From positions 65,255,075 through 65,319,074 of the forward strand of contig NC_088172.1 of the NCBI RefSeq assembly GCF_028769735.1: a stretch of DNA of 64,000 bases. The letters are read 5' to 3'. Position numbers and translations under genes: made by a program. Below, piece by piece: positions 1 through 13,400 of the stretch; the first letter of the stretch is position 1; the number at the start of each line of letters is the position of its first letter. The notes under the pieces were generated by a model that made no database searches, was not told the DNA's origin, and was given only the letters and a program-made list of their open reading frames with translations. This DNA comes from Zonotrichia leucophrys gambelii (taxonomy: Eukaryota > Chordata > Aves > Passeriformes > Passerellidae).

Positions 1-2690
1 AGAATGTCATGGGCTCCATTGGGACTATGGACCCCCAAGGTGTTCCTGTGAACACAGCCTGAGTTTTCAAGGCAGCAGATTTGCTGCCACCCCATGGCAG
101 CGCACTGGGCAGGTCCTCCTTGGTCCCACAGATGTTCTTTTCACCCGTTGTTTGTTTCAAGCATTTTGACTCCAAGTTGGAAGCACTGGCATGATGTAGG
201 GTAGCCAAACAGCCACAGCCTCCACATCTGTGCAAGAAACAGCAATGGCAGTTGGATGAGCCACAGTCCTTTTGCAGCAGCTATGCAAGGATAAAAAGAC
301 TTCCAGAGCTTTCTTTCCTTTTGGCTTCAGAGCAGCCTGAAACCGCAGTTCATGTGCTTGTCTGACCATATATAATTTCTAAGGAGGAAAATTGAACTCA
401 GGAGTCTGAATCTTGATCCATTAGTGTAACAGACAGGAGTCCTCACATCTGGATCTGAATCTTGGTCCATGAGGGTCACAGGCAGGAGCCCCCACATCTG
501 GAGTGGTCTGGGTGCATTTCTTTTCTTTACAATAGAAGTATGTTCTTTCTGAAGAATTGGTAAACCAAGCACCAGCCCTTAGAGAGGTTCAGACACGAAG
601 ACCTGACCCCAGGCCATCCTGCTGAGCCCCAGACAGAGAGTAGGCACCACCAGCCAGAAAATTCCCATCCCTGCCGCCTGCCCTTGGGCGCCTTTCACTG
701 TGGAGACCGCCCTGCTCACAAAGCTTATTCTTGCTTGTTGGGGTTTGGGCTTGGTAACAAAGGGCCTGTGTGTGCATCTTATTATGTTTTCTTATTTATT
801 TTCTGAGATGAGTGTTTGGGGCTCAGGCCAATGCTAAAGGTCTGGGCTGACCTCTCCTCCCCATCAGGAGCTGTCTTCTTGTGTGATCACTGTCTGCAGA
901 GGCACCAGGCAGGGCTTCTCACCAGCTGAGAAACAGCTCCACGGGATCATTGTTTGTCTCCAGGACCCCTCTGCAGAATTGGGAAGGGACAGCATTCACA
1001 GTGAAAGAGTATACCAGGCAGTAAATTTTTGTGCGTGTGGAAGATGCCAAATTTAATCCGAGGCATTTGGAAAACCACAAGAATACTCCAAGGCCATGAA
1101 CATTATTCCTGCTATATAACAAGAAAACCAGAAGATTCAACAGACCATAAAATGAAGGGAAAAATCATGTTTTCTTGCCTCGGGAGGGTTTGAAAATTCA
1201 GTGCTTCTGCTGCTGCTGCTGCTACCACCACCATTAGGAATTTTTCATTGATGTCAGTTCAGGGGCAAAGCTTAGGTGAACGATGGCTCAAGGGCATTTA
1301 ACCCTCCAAGTGCTTCACAGCATTAATTAATAGAGCTGGGCAAATAATTTGCAGTAGATTATCCAATGAATACAGCGCCTGTCTCTGCTTGCAGAGAGCT
1401 AGTTTGTGCCCTGCTTTTGCTCTGCTGAGCAGAAAAATAATTCTCCTTTCCTCAGAAATGCTCAGCCTACGTGTTATTTTGGGTTTGGTGAGGAGGGCAG
1501 ACCCCTCCACCCAGGTGTTTTCCCTGTACAGGTGAGCAAGGTGAGGGCAAAGATGTTGTTTTGCTCTCCTCACTTTTAGGGTCAAGCTAGGAGCTGCAGA
1601 AAACTATGTTGCTGCTCCAAGTGTGTGTCTCCTGCCCCAAGGGGTGTCTCCTGCCTGGCTCCTCCTGGGCTTATGATTGTCACTGGCTCCTGCCTGTGCC
1701 TTAAGGCATCTCACCATGTCCACATTGCACTGCTCTGACTGAAATGAGCTCTGCTGGTGACAGGACTATGCTGCTGCAAGTGGATGTGTCCACATGTGTC
1801 ACCAGCAATCTTCTGCCTGCCAGGGATTATCCCGTCTCCAAGTGAAAAATAATGAGGCACAATAAAACAAACACAATGGACACAAATAGCTAATAAATAA
1901 ACACATGAGCGTGCTTAAAAATTGTATATTGTTTCTGATTTTTAGCCAGAAATTGTATTGTATTGAAAATAAGAACCTGGTTGTTTTCTGCAGATATTTC
2001 TATGCACATGGGTGTTTGTGAATGTGTTTGTGTGTGTGCACAGATTTGTGCATGTCCCTTGGAAGTCTGTGAAGCTGCTGCTGCACTGGATCAAAACTTT
2101 GCAGAGGGAGGAAGAGAACAAAGGTGACTGTGATGATAAATTTTATCTGCATTGCAGGACAACTGTGTGCAGTCCGAGGGAGACCCAGTATGAAAAGCCC
2201 ATAAGGAATTTGATGGAGAAAAAGCAATAGCATGAGCTCAGCTCCCAGCAGACTTCAGAGAAGCCATGTGAGGGAATGGGAGGAAGGCCTTATCCTTTTT
2301 TTTTGCCAGACACCAGGAAAGCTTTGTTTCTAGCTGATATATTCCTATTCACCAGTTTTAAACAACTATGAGAAGTAGGAAAACATATTAATGGAGGGAA
2401 CAGGCAAGCATAGATGGCATGCATTCTCCATCCACAGAGGACTTCCAACCTCAGCTAGAACAGGCCATGAGGGCTTGGTCTAGCCTTCAAATCCTGCTTG
2501 GCTTTGGGTGTTGCATAGAGGCCTCCAAAATCTCTTCTCACCTAAATCACTCTGTGGCCCTGTGAAACCAGGCTTCACTCCTAGCACTGGCTATGGAGCT
2601 GCATGCTCAGCTCATAAAGGGAAGGATCTCACCAGCAGCTGATGGTGAAACATTTGACCAAAGTTTGATGAAAAAGAATGGTCACAGTAC
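1..2690. other. non-coding sequence, no gene seen
   Basis: Mostly unique-looking vertebrate intergenic or intronic sequence. It contains a 49-bp tandem duplication (listed separately), a short CTG run at about 1206-1223 followed by ACC triplets, and a GT-rich stretch at about 2011-2042. Open frames on both strands are short, overlap each other and match no domain I recognise. No CR1 signature was seen here. Confidence 0.6.
405..502. repeat. 49-bp tandem duplication, two diverged copies
   Basis: Copy 1 is 405-453 and copy 2 is 454-502, both starting tctgaatcttg and ending cccacatctgga or ctcacatctgga. Aligned without gaps they differ at about 7 of 49 positions, so this is an old but clear head-to-tail duplication. 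The unit length is not a multiple of three and there is no sign that it codes for protein. Confidence 0.9.
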
Positions 2691-3430
2691 AAGGCTGACA
2701 TTGATGCCAAGCAAGGAAAATCATGTAGATGAACTTACTAGGAGCTGACAAAACCATCCATAATACCAGACATTGCTGTTGTGGGGGATTTAAATTTTTT
2801 AGGATTTTCTTGGGAATTGATGTGGGGCAGCCAAAAGCTTTTGGAAGTAGCTGGTGGCCATTTCTTATTCAGAAAGTTGTGATAAACAGAACAGGGAACC
2901 TCTTCCAGATTTAGTGGATAAAGCTTAACAAGGACCACATAAGTTGTAAAAGGGAGACCAGGTAAATTATTCCATAGAAGGATTAATTACTGGCAAATAG
3001 GGTCAAGAAAGCTGGTGCATTAAGGTGTCTTTTGTATGCACTAACAAAGAAAAATCAACTTCCATGCAGTAAACACAACTACAAGCTTGAACTGGAGAAG
3101 GGATGGATGAGATAATACTTTGGTAAATTAATTTGACTTTCTATTTGGCTGAAGCTGCTCCACTTTATCCTAAAACCTTTGAAGTATTTTCTGTATTAAA
3201 CTGAGAGCCACTTTGATTTGGGAGCACCTGGAAAAAATAGATGAGATATCAAAAAACTGGGCAAAGGTTTTTCTGATAATAAAAACAGGAGAAAAAAGAG
3301 CATATAGACCAGTCATCTTCAACTTCTTAAAGAGCATTATAGAAAGAAGAAATAAAGAAACTTCTAAAAGACTTCTAAAAACTTAAGAGTTAACAAGATT
3401 CATAAAAGTCTACAAGGACTTGTCAACAAT
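2690..3430 (+). mobile_element. possible heavily decayed LINE (endonuclease and RT-like traces)
   Basis: Two separate plus-strand stretches read like faint LINE protein motifs. At about 2772-2815 the frame reads IAVVGDLNFLGFSWE, resembling the GDFN motif region of an apurinic-type endonuclease. At about 3240-3360 it reads ISKNWAKVFLIIKTGEKRA, then YRPVIFN and IIERRN, resembling the segment before RT motif 1 in CR1/L2-type LINEs (W, a basic KKG-like run, NYRP). The order and strand fit a LINE, but the spacing is shorter than in an intact element and stops interrupt the frames. It could be coincidence. The call rests on motif resemblance only. Confidence 0.3.
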
Positions 3431-5285
3431 GATCTAGTCCTCTTCATTCCCCAAAAATCCTGTTGCCACACAGGCCCAGGATCCCACATCCTCTTCTGTT
3501 CCTGACTTCAGCCCCAGCCTGCAGGAGAACAAAAGCAAGTAACATTCTGCAGTCTGCTCTTCTCCTTGTCTTCCAAAGGAAGACAGGATGTGTCACAGCA
3601 AAGGTAAGTTCTCCATAGTGCCATGGCACTGTTCCTACATCCAATCTGAAAGAAGTCCCTAAATAATGGTTTTCATAATCTCAAAAATTCTGTTTGCTCG
3701 TCAGTCTCCTTATTCCTTATCCTGAAATAGTCAATGTAAATTAAAGGGTCTAATGTGAATAGAAATATACATCTTGTCCATTTTTTAGTACTGTCTGGGT
3801 TGAGGGATTGTATAATCTGCATGTTCAAATCAAAGAAATCCCAGGGTATAGTGAACTGAGAAACTTAGAAAGGACAGCTACAGTAATTTCAATAATGAAC
3901 TGCAGGTCAGCTAGCACCTTCCATTCCCACTGAGCTCAACCAGTGGTAGGATGTAAATGCCAAGAAATGGGAAATCTGGCCATGGAAAATCAGACCTCTG
4001 AAAGGAAGAGCTGAGTTGAACCGCATGTGGATTTAATCATCAAAGGCAACAACAACATTTAACACACTGTAGTGCAAGATAATCTTTACACTGAAAAATC
4101 AGTATCAGTGTGGATTATCTAGGTGTGCAATACTGCTGGAAATAATGGCTTGGTGGTATTTACTGAGGACTACAGCACACACTGAAGTTAGTAGATTGCA
4201 TCTACCTTGGCTAAAAGAAAAGAAATTATGCTGGCTTGTGTGCTTCCAATATAATGTGCAAAGACCTCTAGGGAATTGAGTATGGCTGCCAAGGGCTCAG
4301 AGAAAATTGTAATTCAGAGCTGAGATGAACAATAAACCCAGGTTTATTACAGACCTCAAGGACTGTAAATAAGCTGGGACAGAACAATTTTGTGGGACAA
4401 GGAAAGGGGTTCTGGGCTGGCAGGAGGGGTGGGAGGTCACGGATGGGGGTGGCTGCTGTGTGCTGTGACCAGCCCTGCTGCCCAAGAGGGGCACTTCCAC
4501 CCCAGTGCCTGGCCTTGGTGGTCTCCCTGCTCCTCTCCTGCTTTCAGTTTCAAAGCTGGTAGAGGCAGAGCAGCAGGTGGGCAATCCTGTGCTTTGCTCC
4601 TGCCAGGGGAAAGAGAAAGCTCTTACATTTTTCAAAGTCATTCTGTGAACACACAGTCAAAAGAACAAGTCACAGTGGACAAATACAGAGTACGAAATAG
4701 ATTTGGATTTTCTGAGTCCTTTGATGCCACTGTCTCATCATGCAACATTTCACATAAAGAGCAGTCTAGATAGGCTTTGCACCGACAGAAATGAGTGACT
4801 ACAAATTACCAGCTGGGATTAAGGAAAACATCCATGAATGGTACAGTCCCAGTATAGCCAGCTGCAGGGAGGTATCTGTCAGGATACTGTGATTGAAGAG
4901 ATTCGTGTGAGGGCAAGCTTTGGGGTTAGATCTGGAATACACAAAAATCGGCCAGAGACTTGACTTTAGTTTGAGTGCACTTCTGATCTTTATTCAAAAC
5001 ATGTATAATGATCCATGGAATTAATTAATTGCACGTTACCAAATGTACAGATGATGCCTAACTGGACTGTATAAAAATTCCTGATGACACTAGGGAATTA
5101 CAAGAATTCAGGAAGCTGAAACTGTGAGCAGAAAGGAACAAAATCACACTATAGATGGGAGACAAGCAAATTTAAAAACAACAATGCAAATGTTTAGCCA
5201 CACTGTAGTACGGAATGTGGAGGTGTTGGGCTCTGGGGTGAAAATAATCTGAAAGGTAATAGCTCACCAGGTTCTCTTACCAGTC
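3430..5285. other. non-coding sequence, no gene seen
   Basis: Unique-looking sequence. The stretch 4390-4600 is somewhat GC-richer and is open on both strands, which is what low stop-codon frequency predicts and is not evidence of coding. The sequence from about 4960 up to the CR1 tail at 5285 could include more degraded retroposon, but I could not match it to a consensus. Confidence 0.5.
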
Positions 5286-5360
5286 AGGCTTATTTAACAG
5301 TTGGACTCAATGATCCTAGAGGTCTTCTGCAACCTTAACAAATCTATGATTTTGTGATTT
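5286..5360 (+). mobile_element. CR1 LINE 3' end fragment
   Basis: The text around 5300-5345 (gttggactcaatgatcctag, then aggtcttctgcaaccttaac) matches the conserved 3' end of avian CR1 in sense orientation, including the GTTGGACTnnATGATC and TTnCAACCTTAA blocks. It ends in a degenerate tail, ctatgattttgtgattttt, in place of the usual octamer repeats. Only the extreme 3' part is recognisable, as expected from 5' truncation during target-primed reverse transcription. Confidence 0.85.
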
Positions 5361-6910
5361 TTATTGCAATTTTTGGTTCAGACCTCACACTTGGGAGAGG
5401 GAAGGCGAGGTTTTATCTCAGCAGAGCCCAGGACTGGCATGGAACATCTGCACAGATGTGAGGGCAGCTTTGTGGGTGCATGGACAGACAGAGGTGAGCC
5501 CAAAAAGCCACACCAGTGTTCAGGGGAGACTGTGGCATTCCAGCACCCCCTGCCCAGAAACTGCCTGCAGAGCCTATCAAGCCAAAATATCTGACTACAT
5601 TCAGGTTTGGGTTCTATCTTGCATACTTGGAATATTCTATGTCTTTAACATAAAACTTCTAGACTTGATTTCATACACATATGTCTGCTCATATTCCTGC
5701 ACTTGAGAGTGGAATATTTAATGTACTTCCAGAAAAAAGTCCTCTTTCTTAACTAGTTCCTCATCACAGACAGATAATTTTCATTAGCATTTCTCTTTGC
5801 CTGAGGAAGAGAGGTTGCTTTATATTTGCCATCTCTATGGAGCTTCATATGCCTCTTCAGTGAAGAGCAGAATCCTGAGGCCATATGAAGTTTCTTTGTG
5901 TCCACTGGTGGTACAGTGCTGATGACTCCCAGCTGGGATGCAGTCCCAAAAGCCTGCTGGATTTGGTAGCACTTTGGAGCTATTTTACCCCTTGTAGTGG
6001 CTGAAAGTGAGTCTGCAAGCATCTCATAAACCAGCATGCATGTTTGAACTGCGTCTCTTCTGACACGGAACAAGGAACTTCATAAAAATAAGCTTTCTCT
6101 ATTTTATCCCTGCATTCTCAAGTTGGATATCTCATTGCCTAGCTCCGTCATATAAATCTGAAAATCTGAAAAAATATTGGCAGTCATGGAAATAAAGTTG
6201 AACAGTGGAAAAATTTAGTACAAATCCAGAAAGAACAATCGTTGCATTTTTACTTTATCAGACAGTTCTACCAAATTATATTCCTACTAACTTCCAGATG
6301 GACCTAGACTAGTATGGAAATATAGCCAAAGGAATAGAGTGGATGATAAGCTTTTAGTTTTCTAGCATCTATGATAATAGTCTGGTGTCAAGAAACGTCT
6401 TAGAATGTAAACTGTTACAATAAAGTCCTGGGTTTCATGTGCGACTACTGGGATCCAGGAGTATAGTTTATTAGAGGTATTAAGCCTGAGACATTGGGAT
6501 ATAAAAGACAAATATAGAGGAAAAAAAAGAGACAAAATAAAGAAAATATAGTTTTATGATGGACAGCTGGTGAGACAGTTTGATTCTCAGAGAGGGAAAA
6601 TTGACTCCCTCACTATTTAGAACGGCAGAAACGAACAGGAACATCTTACTGTGGCAAACACTCCTAAGAGCACTGAATGAGGATGGGAAAGACTTTCTCT
6701 TTTTGCTGCCTTCAGGAATTAGTGAGGACACTTGCATACGTAGAGTCAGGCTGTGGATTTCCTCACTGATAACACGGGCATCCTGCTGCGTAAGCGCTGC
6801 TGGATCAGGACTCTGCGCTGCTCCTCCCATTGGCAGCTCTCAGAATTAATGAGTTATTTCCGGAGAGGCAAATTCTGTCAGCAGCTCACACTGATTGCAG
6901 TCATAATGAT

Positions 6911-6940
6911 ATTAATAACAACAATAATAACAACAATAAT
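6911..6940. repeat. AAT/AAC trinucleotide repeat
   Basis: An imperfect mixture of aat and aac triplets. The ORFs that run through it read as poly-Asn or poly-Thr/Ile, which reflects the repeat and not a gene. Confidence 0.85.
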
Positions 6941-7290
6941 ATCATTGCCTTTTTCCATGGCTTCTGCCTGAAGTCAGTGACTACAGTCTTCCTAATAAAG
7001 ATGTCACAGGTCAGTGACTGCAGATGTCAGCTCTGTGAGCTGTGGTGGGGAATTGTGGTGAAGACCATAACCCCTCTGCTTCAAAGGCACAGACAAGCAG
7101 AGGACAGTGTGCTTGCCCAGGACTGCTGCAGAAAGGGAGCAAAAACATTGCTGAGGCAGCTTTCAGAGCTGGATGTGTAACCAGGTCACTTCACTTCTGG
7201 CAGCTTATAAAAGTGAGAGAGGAAGTCTGCAGTATACACTGATGTGAGGTGGAGGGAGAAACAGGAGTGAGAGAGGACAAGAGAAATGTG

Positions 7291-7304
7291 CACACACACA
7301 CACA
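7291..7304. repeat. short (CA)7 microsatellite
   Basis: Seven CA dinucleotides preceded by atgtg. It is at the short end of what normally varies in length. Confidence 0.85.
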
Positions 7305-10300
7305 AATAGGAGAAAAAGGAAGAGCCCTGATAATGAAGTGTGTAAGACATCTTCATATTAAAGAAGGATGAAGTAATTTCAAATTTAGGTCAGAAAGCAA
7401 GCACCTGTCAGCAGTGCTGAAGTGTGTATTATTTTATGCAGCTTTGCAGCCGCATCCTGTTGCCTGTCTGTAAGTACTTGCATCATGAAGTCTCTGAGTG
7501 CTGAGGATCACAAACTCTTGGGATGTGATAGCAATGACTTCACTCCAATGCCTGTAAGAAGCAGGGCACCGCGCTGAGAAGAAATTACCTGAAGATTTGA
7601 CTCCTCAAGGCCTGGGGAAGGTGATATGCATTGGTAAGCCTGGCCAGGGCTGACATCTGGCTGCATCAGCAGTGTAACCTCGGAGGAGGTGAGTAACTCT
7701 TGCCGTCCTGGAGCAGGGCCATGTCCCCTCAGGCAGCATCCTGCCGGTGAGCAGAGCTGGTGCCGGATGCTGCCCAGGAAGGTGACGCCCTCCCCTCTCA
7801 CCTCGGATGATGAGCACGGATGAGGATTGCACAATCCTGCTCGGAGGAAGGGGGGACAGACAGTGACTTCAGCCCATGATGAGCCTCCAGCCTGGAACGT
7901 GGAGATTAATGGCTGTTGCACTATCTGTCTCAGTCAGCATAACTGGAAAGTGCCATTTTACTGCATGAATATTTAACCTTTTCCTGAATCTCGTCACAAC
8001 TGTTATCTCATGAGCACCAACAGAAGGCAGGCTGTCTTTTCTCCCCACCTCCACCACGTCAGGGTCTCGGCAGGGATGAAGGGTGTCAGAGTTACCACAG
8101 TGCTTCCCACCAGAGAACATTGGATGGGCCACTGCCCAAAGACACACGGGTTCCCCCAAAATGCAGTGCCAGCTGCACCTGGAGTGCCTGGCTGCAATGT
8201 GGGCAGGAGAGAGGGGTGGCTGTGGTGGGAGCTTGGCACCTTGGTCAGCCAGCCCAAGCTGTGGGCAGCTCCAGTCTCTGTGATCAATCTTTTAACATGT
8301 TGTATTGGTTGAGGAGCAAACAGAGAAGAGGAGAAGAAGGTGAAAGATCAGTATGATTCATGAAATAAGAAGCAGTGCCTTTTAAGCTGTGCCCTACAGT
8401 GGCAGGTAGCTTTCTCCCGTTTCTGGTTCAGTACCTTGTGCTGTTGTCTTGAAAATATATAGAAAATACTAAACTGGGCAATATATTTTCCAGTGCAATT
8501 GTTATCTTTGTTCCTCTATTAGGAGAGTAAGAAATCAATACACAGCATCTTTTTCTGCCTACCTGCTCCCAAATGAGAGTTATTTGCTTTTCCTCTGGGG
8601 AGTAACAACGTGAAATATAAGTACTTGGCAACCAGGGCTGCACCCAGAACAGTTTATCATTGACTTGCCACAGATTACACATTGTAAAATGATGGAACCA
8701 AGCCCCATGTTAACGTTTAACCAGATGTTAACTCCACCCTGGCAACACCTGGATATATCTCTTGAACAGATTTGCAGGTGCCCAGAACTTCTGAAAATCT
8801 CCTGTATTCCCACAGTAGTGCATGAATATCCAGGAGGAGAAGGGAATACACTTACTTATGCAAGGCACAGGATTAAGTGCTTAAAAAAATATAATAATAA
8901 CACCAAAGTGCACTTTCAGAACCAAATATTAAGTTCAACACTAAAAATGTAATAGTATCCCCTACAGGAAGAATCCTGCTAGTTTTCAAAGAAGTTTCAC
9001 ACCAATATAGATTACAATAGAAGCTTCTTTTTCAGAAAAACTGCCCTGCTCATCAACACCACCGGTCCTGCTGGTCAGCACCACGCCCAGGTCAGCATCA
9101 ACCCAACTTGACAGGGACTTCTGTATTTTTAATGTTCAACCACACTGCGGCTACTACCCTGGATTACAGACAGTAGTGAAACCCAAATAAGCTTGTGTGA
9201 GAAGCTGTTCTCCAGGTAATTTTTAAGTCCTGACTTCAAGCAAGGTGTACAAGTTCATAAGACTGACTGCTGTGATTTCTGGTGCAATCTCACAGACGTA
9301 AGCATATTTGAATAATTCAGTAATGTTTGGTCCACCACACCTGGGTGCTCATCCTTTGAGAATATGAATCTCTTTATTCCCTCCCTACTTGGGACACCTG
9401 GGCTTTCCCAAGTGTAGAAAGCAGAAGCAACCTGACCAAGTCCTTGTCACAATAGGATGGAAGAGGGGAAGAGCAACTTTCCCACTTGCTGTGAGTGGTA
9501 GATGTATATCTAAATATGTATTTCCTACCATGATGGCTCGTGGGGGATTGCTAAGGGGAGCAAATGAGAGCTGTGACCAAGTAGGAGGGGGAGCTGCAGT
9601 GGTGCCAGCCCTGCTGAGAGCAGATTGTAACAGATGATTCAGAAACCAGTTGTGCTTTCAACAGCCCTGAAGCTGCACAGCTTTTGTGCCTGAGACATGC
9701 AAAGAGCTCTGCAGCTTCAATGAAACAGGACGAGGGGAGTGGGCATACACTGAACGTGTCCACGAGGTGAGTGCTCCATGGGATGCAGCTCCTGCCTCAG
9801 CCCAGCACAGGGGCTGGGGGCAGACAGCAGCCCAGGGGAGTGACAGCTCTCTCTCCCAGTGTGATACCTCTTTATTGGTGCCAGCTGAGTCCTGAAATCT
9901 CTGCTTTGGAGAGATGAAACACATGCTCATATATTGAGATGGGACGGCTCTAGGGCACAGCCACACTTGGCTCTGTTTATTTCATTGTCTTTAATTTATT
10001 CTTTGGTGTTCATCCTACCAGAAACATAACAATAATCAGAAAGATAGATTAAACAAACAAGAGCCTTTGCCTGAAGTTTCAATAAAAATTGAGCTTAACC
10101 ATCCACTAAGATCAAACAAACAAAAAAGCCTCTTAATTAATTTTCCTTTCTGTCTTCTCTTCTATTTAATTTAATTACAAATATTCTAGATCCAGAAGTA
10201 TGACAATCCTTTGGAAAATATGTGCATTTCCAGCTCAATTAGAAAGAAGCTTGCAGTCCTGTGTGGGGACTCATGTTTCTGTCACTTGCAACCTGTTTTT

Positions 10301-10407
10301 GCAGTTACAAAGAAGTATCAGTATCTTGGTACCACAAGTGCTTGAGTCGGCAGAATTTCTGAAGCTCCCAAAGTTTGTCTATTCTTATGGGTTTGTTTTT
10401 GTTTAAA

Positions 10408-10423
10408 CCCCCCCCCCCCCCCC
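10408..10423. repeat. poly-C homopolymer, 16 bases
   Basis: An uninterrupted run of 16 C residues following gtttgtttttgtttaaa. On the minus strand it is a run of G and could form a G-quadruplex. It lies inside a minus-strand open frame as a glycine run, which argues against that frame being real. Homopolymer length is also error-prone in sequencing. Confidence 0.95.
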
Positions 10424-13400
10424 AGCCCCAATGAAATGAAACAATACAAACAGAAGTGGCAGAGCTATTGCTCCAGAAAGGGATGCAGGAGACCCCTGAG
10501 TCCTCGCATGTCCTGCATGCCAAGCTGTTGTTAAATTGTGCACCCATTCCTGTCCAATGAGTTTGTTTAGGGAGTCTCCATCCTTGCACAGTGAAATGCA
10601 TGAAAGCAAATTTAATTTCAACACCATCATTGCAAAATAAGACCTGCTTGATCACAAGTAGCAGCAGCAGAAATTTTTCCAGCAAAATTCACTTGCTCCT
10701 GTAGCATCCGCAACACAAAGTCAGAAATTAGTGGTCAAAGGAGAGGCAGAGCCATGCCATGTTTTCTCAGCATCATGTATCTGTGCCATTTATCTCATCC
10801 CAGTCACTTGGACACCCCAGCCTTTACTTTCTGGCAGTCCTGATGTCCTTCCAGAAGGTGTGTCTTGGAGGATGATATGACGTCATGAACAATGCAAGGT
10901 CCTCTTTTCTCCATCCTCTACTGCTTAAATCCTGTTGTTATAGCTGTTCTCATTAATTCAAATAAAGACCTTAACTGCTCAAAGCTGCATTCACATTTTC
11001 CTTCACTGAAATGCTATGGGGCAGTGAAAGGCATTTCTAGGAATGCAATACCCCGGGATATCTCTAGGCAATAAATTATCCTCTCCCCACTCCCCCTCCC
11101 CACTCATTTCATTTAAAAGTGAAGGGTGCTGAGTTTTATTAGGCCCCCTCTTGTCATCACGGCCTGTGATTTGCAGTCCCAGGGCCAGACTTCTCTTCCC
11201 TTTTTTCTCCCAAGAACCATGAGATCGCGTTACATTAGACAGAGAGGTCTGCCAGGTCACAGCCCCGGTCACTGTCACCCACTTCCCATTTCCTGCAAAA
11301 TCCACACGTGGGAACATTTTCCCTTCATCTTTGCGAGCAAAGAAAAGAAAAAATTACAACAAGTGGCCTGAAGGTTTGCCTGTGCAAAGGTTGGTAAACG
11401 AACACACTTGCTGCATTCATGTGTGTATTGATGTACACGGCTCCACCTATGAACCAGATTGAAGGAAAACCTGAAAAAGAAAGGAGGGAAAGTGGTTAAA
11501 TGTGGGTATCTGGAAAACACATTTCCCACTCTTGTACCACTTGTCACCGCCTCTCAAGCAAGCCATCACCCTGACAGAAACGTATCTCTGTTCAGCAGCA
11601 TCCCCCTGCTGCCTGGGCGCACAGCAAGTCGGCCCAGCTGCCTGCCCAGGATTTGCCAATTATTGAGCTCAAAGCAAAGTAAAACAAACAATGATACAAG
11701 CACCAGTGTCAGCAAGGAAGCAGAGTACATGCTTTTCCAAAAGATTTATGATGCGAGACCCGTAGGGTTCCAGGATGATTCTGAGAGGGTAGCATTTGTG
11801 TCCATGTCCTTGCATGCAAATGAGTTAATATTGTATTTATTTACACTGTCAGATGGCACATGCACCCAAACCTTCAACCTGTGCATACCAGCACAGCTGG
11901 GCAGCCAAAGAGCCAGGAGCCACCCTGTGGGGCCAAACAGGGTCTTTGCCTCCTTCCCTGAGCAAACACCTGTGGTTGTGGAAAATCCCAGAGTTTCCAC
12001 AAAAAAGATCTTAGCACTGGCCAGGAGAATCTGAAATCTTAAACGCTTTTGCTCCCAAATGACTTAGCCAGCAAGGTACAAATTACAACCACTGCAGGGG
12101 GATTGTCAAGGATATCATTGCAGTTTCAGTTCTGGAAAACAAAGACAGTTCCCCTCAGGGGACTGGGAGAGCCAAATAATTTTCTTTCTTCTGTGTCTCT
12201 TGCATTAAACTTTCGTGAGCTGCCTGTCTTCCGTGCTAACATAGCCCACAGCCAGAGCTGAAATACAGGGCTGACTTTATCAGGCTCTGCAGGTTACCTC
12301 CTTCTCTTTCATGGAATCTGTAACAGGAAGGAATTTTCTTTCTTATCTAGGAAGTGAACCTAAAATTGCTTTTCCTCAGGCTCCTGGTTTGGCTGAATGG
12401 TATTTGCCAGTAATAAACAGCAATTGTTAGCTGTAGGAGAATGGGGCCCCTCACTCTGGGAGAGCAATGGATATGACTGGGATCTGGCATCTGGAGTGGA
12501 GGGATGGGAGGCACAGCTATCTTTCTTTTATGAATTATTAGCAGCACAAAGCAGGGATACAATGGAGATTGAAAACCATGTGTTTAGCCAGTGTCTGAGA
12601 CCAAACCAAAACAGTGTGGACCTTCAATGCAGCAATGATGTAGTTTTGAATGCTTGGCATTTACAGTGGATGTCATACAATATAATGTATTTTTCTAAAA
12701 GGTTCATCTTCCTTAAAGATACCTTTCCTGAAGCAGAGACACTAGACTTCTTTTTGAAGGTAAGCTTCCAGGCTGTAAGATCAAAAAGAAATTTGAATAC
12801 ACAACTCTTGAAGGTTCTTAAGGTTTATCAAGTGTACAAGAATGTAAAGTGCATGAGGACAGCCATGGGAAATCCTGAGGTATTCAAAAAGGACAAGGAA
12901 TAAGATGAAGCAAAACCAAGGAAGATGGCTGGATGGAAGCTAGATGGAGCTTCAAGGAGAAAGACAAAGAGACTCAATCTAACCCCATGGTGCCAGTGAG
13001 AGTCTGGGATGTTACCTGGGGAGTGACGTCTGAGGAAAAGTTGGTGCTGGTAGAGACAATCTGTGTGAAGTACTTCCAATGCAGAGAGGAAAAAATGGTG
13101 AAGAGCAAAGCAAGAGTTAATGGATTTCTGAGCAAGGGACATCACAGCAAGCACAGGAAGGAAAGCAAATAAAGAGCTGGAAAGGAAGAAAATACCCAAC
13201 AGTTTCCAGTAGCAAGGGAGGGTGATGAAAAGGGAGGAGAGAGAGGAATAACATCTGACAGTGGAGATGCAAAAGGAAGTGGCTGGGAAGTTAACATCAG
13301 TGAGAGAGGCAAGGGGAGCATTATGATGCATGCACCACTTGTCATTCTGGCTCTGCACAGCTCAAGTGAGAGGCAAAGGAACAGCCAGAAATGTTGAGTA

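Noticed and set aside
11459..12034. 191-codon plus-strand open frame
   Set aside because: No recognisable domain or compositional signature; it overlaps open frames on the other strand. One frame of this length is not surprising in 128 kb of sequence read in six frames.
12933..13172. Lys/Glu-rich plus-strand frame that looks like a charged nuclear protein
   Set aside because: The charge comes from A/G-rich composition over the whole interval; successive frames are equally charged and interrupted by stops.
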